The notes below the pieces were generated by a model. The model did not search any database. It saw only the letters and a list, made by a program, of their open reading frames with translations, and was not told where the DNA came from. Source: Sphingopyxis sp. PAMC25046 (GTDB lineage: Bacteria > Pseudomonadota > Alphaproteobacteria > Sphingomonadales > Sphingomonadaceae). From it: a stretch of DNA of 64,000 bases. Made by a program: the position numbers and the translations under genes. This document shows positions 47,716-55,221 of this stretch, one piece after another. The stretch lies in the NCBI RefSeq assembly GCF_004795895.1, contig NZ_CP039250.1, forward strand, positions 4,255,501-4,319,500, in the 5' to 3' direction. How positions within the stretch are numbered: the stretch's first letter is position 1; every line of letters begins with the position of its first letter.

Positions 47716-50133
47716 ATGCCGCTTCCCGCCCCTTTCACCGACTGGTTCGCCGCGCGCGGGTGGCGGCTCCGGCGGCATCAGGCCGATATGCTCGGCGCGG
47801 GAACGCGCGGCGAACATGCGCTGCTCGTCGCGGCGACGGGCGCGGGCAAGACTTTGGCGGGGCTTTTGCCGAGCCTCGTCGATCTCGCGCAAAACCCGTC
47901 GGACCGGCTCCACACGCTCTATGTGTCGCCGCTTAAGGCACTCGCGGCCGATGTCGAACGCAACCTCCTCGGCCCGATTGCCGAGATGGAGCTCGACATC
48001 AGCGTCGAAAGCCGCAGCGGCGACACAAGTTCGGACAAGAAGGCGCGGCAGCGCAGCCGCCCGCCGAACATATTGCTGACGACGCCCGAATCCCTGTCGC
48101 TGCTGCTGTCCTATCCCGACAGCTTCACGATGTTCGCGCACGTAAAGACATTGGTGATCGACGAGATCCACGCCTTTGCACCGGGCAAGCGCGGCGATCT
48201 GCTCGGCCTCGCGATGGCGCGGCTGCAGGCGATCGCACCGGGGCTGCGCCGTGTCGGGCTGTCGGCGACGATCGCCGATCCGGTGCAATATGCCGGCTGG
48301 CTCGCCCCCGACGCCGACGCCGGCACGGTCACGATCGTCGAAGGCGAAGCGGGCGCCGACCCCGACATCGAGATATTGCTGCCCGAGGGCGCCGTGCCGT
48401 GGGCGGGACACTCGGGGCGCTGGGCGGTGCATCAGGTGATGGAGGCGATCGCAAGGAATCGCACGACGATCATCTTCTGCAACACGCGCGGGCTCGCCGA
48501 ACTGATCTTTCAGGAGCTGTGGAAGGTCAACGACCTGTCGCTCCCGATCGCGATCCACCACGGCAGCCTCGACCGCGAAGCGCGCGAGCGCGCGGAGGCC
48601 GCGATGGCCGAGGGACGGCTGCGCGCGCTCGTCGCGACCGCGAGCCTCGACCTCGGGCTCGACTGGGGCGATGTCGACTGCGTGATCCAGATGGGGGCGC
48701 CCAAGGGGTCGTCGCGGCTGCTCCAGCGCATCGGCCGCGCCAACCACCGGCTCGACGAACCGAGCCGCGCGCTGATCGTGCCGGGCAACCGCTTCGAATA
48801 TCTCGAAGCGCAGGCGGCTCTCGATGCCGTCGAAGCGGGCGAGCGCGACGCCGACCGCTTCCGCCCCGGCGCGCTCGACGTGCTCGCGCAGCATGTGATG
48901 GCGCTCGCCTGCGCGGCGCCGTTCCGCGAGGACGAACTGCTCGCCGAAATCCGAAGCGCGGCGCCCTATCGGTGGATCGATGCGGAGGTTTTCGCACGGC
49001 TGCTCGGTTTCGTGCGCGATGGCGGCTATGCGCTCAAAAGCTATGACCGCTTCCGCCGCCTCGCCCCCGATGGGCCGGGACGCTGGCGGATCGCGCATCC
49101 CCGGCTCGCCGCGCAGCACCGGCTCAATGCCGGGATCATCGTCGAGGCGCCGATGGCCGACGTCCGCTTCAAGAACGGCCGGCGGCTCGGCAAGGTCGAG
49201 GAATATTTCGCCAGCACGCTGTCGCCGGGCGATACCTTTGCCTTTGCCGGTTTGAGCCTCGAGGTCGAGGCGATCCGCGACACCGACCTGATCGTCCGCG
49301 CGACGACGCGCCCCGCGCGCATCCCGAGCTATATGGGGGCGCGGCTCGCGATTTCGACGCGGCTCGCCGACCGGGTGCGCGGCTTCCTTGCCGATCCTGC
49401 GAGCTGGCAGCGCTTTCCCGAGGATGTGCGCTTCTGGCTGGAGATGCAGGCGCTGCGCTCGGCGCTGCCGCGGCCGGGCGAACTGCTCGTCGAGACCTTC
49501 CCGCACGAAGGGCATCATTATCTCGTCTGCTATCCGTTCGAAGGCTGGAACGCGCACCAGTCGCTCGGCATGCTGATTACCAAGCGGATGGAGCGCGCCG
49601 GGCTGCAACCCTTGGGCTTCGTCGCCTCCGACTATGCGATCGCGATCTGGTCGCTGCGGCCCGTGGCACACCCCCAAAATCTGTTCGATGCCGAGATTTT
49701 GTCCGACGAATTCGTCGAATGGGTCGAACGGTCGCATCTGCTGAAGCGCGCGTTCCGCGAGGTCGCGGTGATCGGCGGGCTGATCGAGCGCCAGCATCCG
49801 GGCAAGCGCAAGACGGGCAAGCAGGTGACCTTTTCGACCGACCTGATCTTCGACGTGCTGCGCAAATACGAACCCGACCATCTGCTGCTCGAGGCCGCGT
49901 GGGCCGACGCGCGCGAGCGGCTGACCGACGTCGCGCGGCTGGGCGACCTGCTCGACCGCGCGGCGGGGACGATGCTGCACCGAACGCTCGACCGGATCAG
50001 CCCGCTCGCCATCCCCGTGCTGGTGCTGATCGGGCGCGAAAATGTCGCCGCGTCCGATCTCGACGACATGCTGCTCGGCGAACTCGCCGATGCGCTGGCC
50101 GAGGAGGCGATGCGCGTTAACCCGCAGGAATGA
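47716..50133 (+). CDS. Ligase-associated DNA damage response DEXH-box helicase (Lhr family)
   Basis: Helicase of 805 residues. Walker A ATGAGKT (41-46), the box DEIH (149-152), motif III LSATIADP, motif V LVATASLDLGLDWGDVDCV and motif VI QRIGRANHR are intact. The C-terminal winged-helix and conserved NFRFKNGRRLG-like block match the helicase found with an ATP-dependent DNA ligase and PdeM phosphoesterase. Neither the ligase nor its exonuclease is in the window. The gene is followed by the aspartyl protease gene, which separates it from pdeM. Confidence 0.92.
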   Translation: MPLPAPFTDWFAARGWRLRRHQADMLGAGTRGEHALLVAATGAGKTLAGLLPSLVDLAQNPSDRLHTLYVSPLKALAADVERNLLGPIAEMELDISVESRSGDTSSDKKARQRSRPPNILLTTPESLSLLLSYPDSFTMFAHVKTLVIDEIHAFAPGKRGDLLGLAMARLQAIAPGLRRVGLSATIADPVQYAGWLAPDADAGTVTIVEGEAGADPDIEILLPEGAVPWAGHSGRWAVHQVMEAIARNRTTIIFCNTRGLAELIFQELWKVNDLSLPIAIHHGSLDREARERAEAAMAEGRLRALVATASLDLGLDWGDVDCVIQMGAPKGSSRLLQRIGRANHRLDEPSRALIVPGNRFEYLEAQAALDAVEAGERDADRFRPGALDVLAQHVMALACAAPFREDELLAEIRSAAPYRWIDAEVFARLLGFVRDGGYALKSYDRFRRLAPDGPGRWRIAHPRLAAQHRLNAGIIVEAPMADVRFKNGRRLGKVEEYFASTLSPGDTFAFAGLSLEVEAIRDTDLIVRATTRPARIPSYMGARLAISTRLADRVRGFLADPASWQRFPEDVRFWLEMQALRSALPRPGELLVETFPHEGHHYLVCYPFEGWNAHQSLGMLITKRMERAGLQPLGFVASDYAIAIWSLRPVAHPQNLFDAEILSDEFVEWVERSHLLKRAFREVAVIGGLIERQHPGKRKTGKQVTFSTDLIFDVLRKYEPDHLLLEAAWADARERLTDVARLGDLLDRAAGTMLHRTLDRISPLAIPVLVLIGRENVAASDLDDMLLGELADALAEEAMRVNPQE

Positions 50134-50210
50134 GACGTCCGGCGCCGCATCGCTTGCCGCAAGGGCTGCACAGGCGTAGACTGGCGCAAAGACAGTTGAG
50201 GATGCCAGCG

Positions 50211-51263
50211 ATGACCCGTGCAATCAGGTGGTCCGTCCCATTGGCGCTGCTGCTCGCCGCCCCCGGGCTCACCGCCCCCCCGCTCTCTGGCGCGATGCCG
50301 GCGCCAGCCAATCCCGCGCCCGCCCCCGCCGCGGCCCCGACACCGCCCGCCGAACTGGTCGCGCCGCCAGTCACCGTCGTCCCCTTCATCCAGCCCTTCG
50401 ACCTCGACGCGACGCGGCGCATGGCGGTGCAAGTCATGGTCGGCGGCGAAGGCCCCTTCTCCTTCCTTGTCGATACCGGCGCCGAGCGCACGGTGATCGC
50501 ACGCGAACTCGCCGCGCGCCTCGAACTCGCCGAAGGAGCGAAACTCAAACTCGCGACGATCGGCGGGTCGGCGGTGGTGCCGAGCTTCCGCGTCGCGGCG
50601 CTGCGGATGTCCGACCTGCACCTCGCCACGGTCGATGCCCCCGCCTTTTTCGGCCGCCACATCGGCGCCGCGGGGCTGATCGGGGTTGACATGCTCGAGG
50701 AGCGGCGCGTGCTGATCGATTTCCGCAAGGAAACGATGGAGATATTGGAGACGCGCAGGCGCGCGCGCCCGATCATCCGCGACAATGATGCGATCGTCGT
50801 CACAGCGCGCAATTCGGCGGGGCGACTGATCCTTTCCGACGCGCGGCTCGACGGCAAACGCATCGACGTCATCGTCGATACCGGCGCGCAGACCAGCGTC
50901 GGCAATATCGCGCTGCAAAAGCTGGTCGCGGCGAAGCGCGCGAACCGCTTGCCCTTTCTGCCGACGACGCTGGGCGCGGTGACCGGCGAGGCGGTGCCGG
51001 CGGTGCGCACCGCGATCCGCCGCATCGTGATCAACGGCATGGACGTCAATGACCTGCCCGTCAGCTTCGCCGACAGCCAGGCGTTCCGCGCGCTGGGCCT
51101 CGTCGAGCGGCCGGCGCTGCTGCTCGGCATGGACAGCCTGTCGCTGTTCGATCGCGTCGAGATCGATTTTCCGAACAAGCGCGTCGTGTTCGACCTGCCC
51201 GAACGGGCGAACCGCGACATTGGGCGGCGCTTTGCCGCCAACGGAATCCGCATCGGCGGTTAG
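50211..51263 (+). CDS. Exported retropepsin-like aspartyl protease with two domains
   Basis: Protein of 350 residues with a signal peptide (to about residue 22), a Pro/Ala-rich linker and two copies of a retropepsin-like fold. The first active-site motif is FLVDTGAERTVI (Asp88) and the second IVDTGAQTSV (Asp223). Each is followed by a GLIGVDML or ALLLGMDSLSLF block that closes the fold. Having both halves in one chain mimics a eukaryotic pepsin-like arrangement. The start at 50211 has GAGG upstream; ATG 50202 is too close to it. It lies between lhr and pdeM, 77 bases after the first. Confidence 0.82.
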   Translation: MTRAIRWSVPLALLLAAPGLTAPPLSGAMPAPANPAPAPAAAPTPPAELVAPPVTVVPFIQPFDLDATRRMAVQVMVGGEGPFSFLVDTGAERTVIARELAARLELAEGAKLKLATIGGSAVVPSFRVAALRMSDLHLATVDAPAFFGRHIGAAGLIGVDMLEERRVLIDFRKETMEILETRRRARPIIRDNDAIVVTARNSAGRLILSDARLDGKRIDVIVDTGAQTSVGNIALQKLVAAKRANRLPFLPTTLGAVTGEAVPAVRTAIRRIVINGMDVNDLPVSFADSQAFRALGLVERPALLLGMDSLSLFDRVEIDFPNKRVVFDLPERANRDIGRRFAANGIRIGG

Positions 51264-51300
51264 GCTTGCGGCGGATCGGCGCCGCCGCCATAGCGATGCC

Positions 51301-52023
51301 ATGTCCGCCACGCCGACCTTTACCTTTGCGGGCCAGCAGTTCGAGATGCTGGCCGACCGGGCGCTGTTCTGGCCGCGCCACGGCGCGCTGATCGTCGCCG
51401 ACCTGCATCTGGAAAAGGCGAGCTGGTATGCGGCGCTGGGCCAGCCGCTGCCGCCCTATGACAGCCACGACACGCTCGACCGGCTTGCCGCGCTCGCCGC
51501 CGAGACCGGCGCGCGTGCGATCTGGTGCCTGGGCGACAGTTTTCACGACCGTCACGCCGCGGCGCGCATCGTGCCGGCGGTGGCCGAGCGATTGGCGCGG
51601 CAGGCGGCATCGGCGCGGCTGCTGTGGATCGCGGGCAATCACGACGGCCTCTCCGGGGGCGCGTGGGGCGGCGAAGTCGCCGACGAACTGACCGTCGACG
51701 GCATCGTCTTTCGCCATCAAAGCCTGGCGCACGAGACGCGGCCCGAAATCTCGGGACATTTTCACCCCAAATTGCGAATCAACGTTCGCGGCCGGCCGAT
51801 TTCACGCCCCTGTTTCGCGGGCGACGCGCGGCGGATGATTCTGCCCGCTTTCGGTAGCCTGACCGGCGGCCTGACCGCCGAGGACCCGATCATCGCCGAA
51901 AATTTCGATGGCCCCTATGAAGCGATGCTCGTCGCACGTGGTCGCCGCCTCTGCTTCCCCTGCGCCGGCCGGGCGCGCGATGACGCTACGGCAAGCCGCC
52001 TCCTTCGGCGGACGGGGAGTTAA
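51301..52023 (+). CDS. pdeM: Ligase-associated DNA damage response endonuclease PdeM
   Basis: Metallophosphoesterase of 240 residues. Metal-binding motifs: DLHLEK, GDSFHD, GNHDG and SGHFHPK, the ordered set of the calcineurin-like fold. It belongs to the ligase-associated branch (PdeM) found next to the Lhr-type helicase. It follows the aspartyl protease gene after 37 bases. A hairpin begins 10 bases after the stop. Confidence 0.88.
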   Translation: MSATPTFTFAGQQFEMLADRALFWPRHGALIVADLHLEKASWYAALGQPLPPYDSHDTLDRLAALAAETGARAIWCLGDSFHDRHAAARIVPAVAERLARQAASARLLWIAGNHDGLSGGAWGGEVADELTVDGIVFRHQSLAHETRPEISGHFHPKLRINVRGRPISRPCFAGDARRMILPAFGSLTGGLTAEDPIIAENFDGPYEAMLVARGRRLCFPCAGRARDDATASRLLRRTGS

Positions 52024-52033
52024 GTCCCCTCGA

Positions 52034-52053
52034 ACAGGCGCTTTTCCGCCTGT
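52034..52053 (+). terminator. Short hairpin after pdeM, possible terminator
   Basis: 7-base stem ACAGGCG (52034-52040) and CGCCTGT (52047-52053) with loop CTTTTC, 10 bases after the pdeM stop. It has no T tract, so termination is not assured. Confidence 0.4.
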
Positions 52054-52092
52054 GACCGAAAAGCATCACTTCTTCAAAAACGACGCAAATGC

Positions 52093-52117
52093 GCGCCTCC
52101 GGCTGGATCGGAGGCGC
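52093..52117 (+). promoter_or_regulatory. Hairpin in the leader of the first TonB-receptor gene
   Basis: 8-base stem GCGCCTCC (52093-52100) and GGAGGCGC (52110-52117), 9-base loop, about 58 bases upstream of the start. It may belong to the 5' leader or to the pdeM transcript end; no T run follows. Confidence 0.4.
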
Positions 52118-52175
52118 AATTGAGTTATGCTCCCCCGGCAACAAAAATAATGAAATGTTGAGAGGAGTGCCCGAT

Positions 52176-54980
52176 ATGAAATCATCTTCCCTTCGTGCTG
52201 CCCGTTTTCTTCGCACCAGCGCGCTCGGCGTCTCGATCGCCATGGCGGCGGTCGCGGCCCCGGCCTTCGCGCAGGACGCACCGCCCGATGCGGCCGCGGA
52301 TGCCGCGACCGACGACAGCGACGATACGCCGATCATCGTCACCGCGCAGGGGCGTTCGCAGCTCTTGTCCGACGTGCCGGTCGCAATTTCGGCGGTGAGC
52401 GCCGAAACGCTGCAGAACAGCGGCGCGAACGACATTCGCCAGCTGAACCAGGTCGCACCCTCGTTGCTCGTCTCGTCGACCGGCTCGGAAGCCAATGGTT
52501 CGGCCCGTATCCGCGGCATCGGCACCGTCGGCGACAACCCGGGCCTCGAAAGCTCGGTCCCCGTCTTCATCGACGGCGTCTATCGCTCGCGTTCGGGCAT
52601 CGGCCTCAACGAACTCGGCGAAATCGACCGCATCGAAGTGCAGCGCGGCCCGCAGGGCACGCTCGGCGGCCGCAACTCGTCGGCGGGCCTGATCAGCATC
52701 TATTCGAAAAAGCCCGATTTCCAGTTCGGCGCCACGGGCGAGATCACCTATGGCAATTATGATTACTGGCGGCTCGGCGGCAGCGTCACCGGCCCGATCA
52801 GCGACACGCTCGCCGCGCGCCTCGACGGTGTGTGGGTCAAGCGCGACGGCTTTTATAACGACACCGCGAACGACCGCGACGTCAACAACCGCGATCGCTA
52901 TTTCCTGCGCGGGCAATTGCTGTTCGAGCCGACCGACGCGCTGTCGGTCCGGCTGATCGCCGACTATACCTATCGCAACGAGGAATGCTGCGCCGCGACC
53001 TATGTCGGCCCCTCGGTCAACCCCTATATCGGCAACCTCAACAATCCGGGGGTTCCCGCGAGTCCGACGACGAACAATATCGTCCAGGTGCTCGCCGATC
53101 TCGGCCAGTCGCTCGACGCCTTCGATCAAGGATACAGCCGCGACATTTCGGTCACGCCCGGACGCAGCTATGCCGGCAAGACGAAGGATTACGGCTTCTC
53201 GGGCCAGATCGATTATGATTTCGGCGGCGCGACGCTGACCTCGATCACCGCCTATCGCGAATATCGGTCGAGCCAGGCCGGCGACGTCGATTATGGCACG
53301 GTCGACATCCTCTATCGCGCGCCCGACGACGACGCCTATCGCCAGTTCCACACCTTTACGCAGGAATTGCGCCTGCAGGGCGAAGCGTTCGACGGCAAGC
53401 TCGACTGGCTCGTCGGCGGATTCTACGCCAATGAAAAGCTGCGCGTGCGCGACAACCTGCGCTTCGGTGAGGATTACGGCCGTTTCGCGACCTGCCGCAT
53501 CATCTCCGGCGGCGGCCTTGCCGGCCTCTATTCGCCGGCCAGCCCCTTGTGCGTCTTCCCCGGCGTCGGGCCGGCGACGATCGCCGGCGCATCGGGTGCT
53601 TCGGGGCCCGACATCCTCGCGGCGTTCAATGCGCTCGACGGGCTCAGCGACCTTGGCAGCATCAACGACGTCTATCGTCAGGATGGCGAGAATTGGGCGT
53701 TGTTCACGCACAATATCTTCCACATCACCGACAAGCTCGATTTCACCTTCGGGCTCCGCTACACCAACGACAAGAAGAAATTCTCGGCGAGCTTTACCAA
53801 CGACAACACGGTCTGCACCACCGTGCAGGGGCTGGTGCTCGACGATCTTTCGAGCACGAACGCCACGGCGCGCGCGCTCGCAGGCGCGCTCATCGGCCTC
53901 AGCTGTCAGGGCAATTCGACCGCCGAACTCAATGGTGTGTCGATCAACGACAAGCGGAGCGAGGACGAGTTCACCGGCACGGCGATCCTGTCGTACAAGC
54001 CGGTCGACGATTTGATGGTCTATGCGAGCTATTCGCGCGGCTACAAGGCGGGCGGCTTCAACCTCGACCGGTCGGCGCTGAAATCGCCGATCCTGCCCTT
54101 CGCGGCGGCAGGCGGGGCGCAGGCGCTGGTCGGCGCGCTGCAGTTCGATCCCGAAACGGTGAACAGCTATGAAATCGGCGCCAAATATTCGACCGGACCG
54201 TTCGGCCTCGGCCTGACGCTCTTCCGGTCGGATTTTTCGAGCTTCCAGCTCAACACGTTCAACGGCACCGTCTTCCTCGTTCAGAACATCAACGGCTGCG
54301 ACAGCGACCTCGCCGGCGGCGACCGCGACCAGAGCAAGTTCACGGGCGCGCCGAACTATAGCGCCGCGGCGGCGGCGACCGGCGCCTGCCCCACCGATGA
54401 CGTCAGCCACGGCGTCCGGTCGCAGGGCTTCGAACTCGAAGCCTCGCTCGTTCCGGCGCGCAGCTTCCGCATGACCGCGGGGCTGACCTATGCGAAAACC
54501 AAATATCGCGGCCAGTTGGTGGGCAATGATTCGGGCGCCCCGCTCGATCAGGCGCTGCGCCTGCTGCCGGGCAGTAATCTGTCGAACGCGCCCGAGCTGG
54601 TCGCGACCGGCAGCGTCGCCTGGACCCCCGACATCGGCAGCAGCGGGCTGACCGGTCTCGTCTATATCGATGGACGCATGACCAGCGACTATAACACCGG
54701 GTCGGACCTGTTCCCGCAAAAGGGACAGGACGGCTATGCGCTGTTCAATGCCCGTCTCGGCGTGCGCGGTCCCGACGAGAAATGGGGCATCGAGCTGTGG
54801 GCGCAGAACATCTTCAACAAGCAATATGCCCAGGTCGCGTTCAACTCACCCTTCCAGGAGGGCGGCACCTCGACCGGCACCGCGTTCGCCGACCCGCAGT
54901 ATCCGGGCGGTCGCCAGCTGTTCTCGCAGTTCCTCGCCGAACCGCGGACCTATGGCGTGACGCTGCGCGGCAAGTTCTGA
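52176..54980 (+). CDS. TonB-dependent outer membrane receptor 1
   Basis: Outer membrane receptor of 934 residues: signal peptide (cleavage after AFA, about 32), a TonB-box-like IIVTAQG near 48, the plug domain (NDIRQLNQVAPSLLVS; ARIRGIGTVGDNPGLES; FIDGVYRSRSGIGL; DRIEVQRGPQGTLGGRNS) and a barrel ending in YGVTLRGKF. A Phe end is typical of outer membrane barrels. Long extracellular loops hold several Cys (for example LSCQG, NGCDSD, GACPTD). It likely imports a bulky substrate such as a siderophore or oligosaccharide; nothing shows which. GAGAGGAG precedes the start. It is paralogous to the next gene. Confidence 0.93.
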   Translation: MKSSSLRAARFLRTSALGVSIAMAAVAAPAFAQDAPPDAAADAATDDSDDTPIIVTAQGRSQLLSDVPVAISAVSAETLQNSGANDIRQLNQVAPSLLVSSTGSEANGSARIRGIGTVGDNPGLESSVPVFIDGVYRSRSGIGLNELGEIDRIEVQRGPQGTLGGRNSSAGLISIYSKKPDFQFGATGEITYGNYDYWRLGGSVTGPISDTLAARLDGVWVKRDGFYNDTANDRDVNNRDRYFLRGQLLFEPTDALSVRLIADYTYRNEECCAATYVGPSVNPYIGNLNNPGVPASPTTNNIVQVLADLGQSLDAFDQGYSRDISVTPGRSYAGKTKDYGFSGQIDYDFGGATLTSITAYREYRSSQAGDVDYGTVDILYRAPDDDAYRQFHTFTQELRLQGEAFDGKLDWLVGGFYANEKLRVRDNLRFGEDYGRFATCRIISGGGLAGLYSPASPLCVFPGVGPATIAGASGASGPDILAAFNALDGLSDLGSINDVYRQDGENWALFTHNIFHITDKLDFTFGLRYTNDKKKFSASFTNDNTVCTTVQGLVLDDLSSTNATARALAGALIGLSCQGNSTAELNGVSINDKRSEDEFTGTAILSYKPVDDLMVYASYSRGYKAGGFNLDRSALKSPILPFAAAGGAQALVGALQFDPETVNSYEIGAKYSTGPFGLGLTLFRSDFSSFQLNTFNGTVFLVQNINGCDSDLAGGDRDQSKFTGAPNYSAAAAATGACPTDDVSHGVRSQGFELEASLVPARSFRMTAGLTYAKTKYRGQLVGNDSGAPLDQALRLLPGSNLSNAPELVATGSVAWTPDIGSSGLTGLVYIDGRMTSDYNTGSDLFPQKGQDGYALFNARLGVRGPDEKWGIELWAQNIFNKQYAQVAFNSPFQEGGTSTGTAFADPQYPGGRQLFSQFLAEPRTYGVTLRGKF

Positions 54981-55006
54981 TCGCGTAATGATCGCATGAT
55001 GTTCGA

Positions 55007-55039
55007 GGGGGCGGGGCCGTTGGTCCCGCCCCCTTTTTT
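55007..55039 (+). terminator. Rho-independent terminator between the two receptors
   Basis: 12-base GC-rich stem (GGGGGCGGGGCC at 55007-55018, partner at 55022-55033, one G-U pair) and a 3-base loop, followed by TTTTTT. A textbook terminator 26 bases after the first receptor's stop, so the two receptors are separate transcripts. Confidence 0.95.
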
Positions 55040-55057
55040 GCTCCGGCGAGTCAACCC

Positions 55058-55078
55058 GTCACATCTGACAGCTGTGAC
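55058..55078. promoter_or_regulatory. Inverted repeat upstream of receptor 2
   Basis: GTCACA (55058-55063) and TGTGAC (55073-55078) form 6-base inverted arms with a 9-base spacer, about 145 bases before the start. It could be an operator for the second receptor gene. The rest of 54981-55221 holds the terminator and an AC-rich leader ending in GAGAGGAGG. Confidence 0.4.
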
Positions 55079-55221
55079 ACAAAAGCCGCGCGCCCGGCAG
55101 AATGACGTTAGAGCAACGGCGGCGCGCTGGCATGACGCGCGCAAGTCGTGATACGCCTGCGTCACAAACAAAAAACCGCTCTCCCAGCACAAACGAATGA
55201 TCGTGAGAGGAGGGCCATTTC

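Noticed and set aside
47398..50223. A 941-codon minus-strand frame opposite the Lhr-type helicase
   Set aside because: It lies over a clear helicase gene and shows only Arg/Asp-rich antisense sequence.
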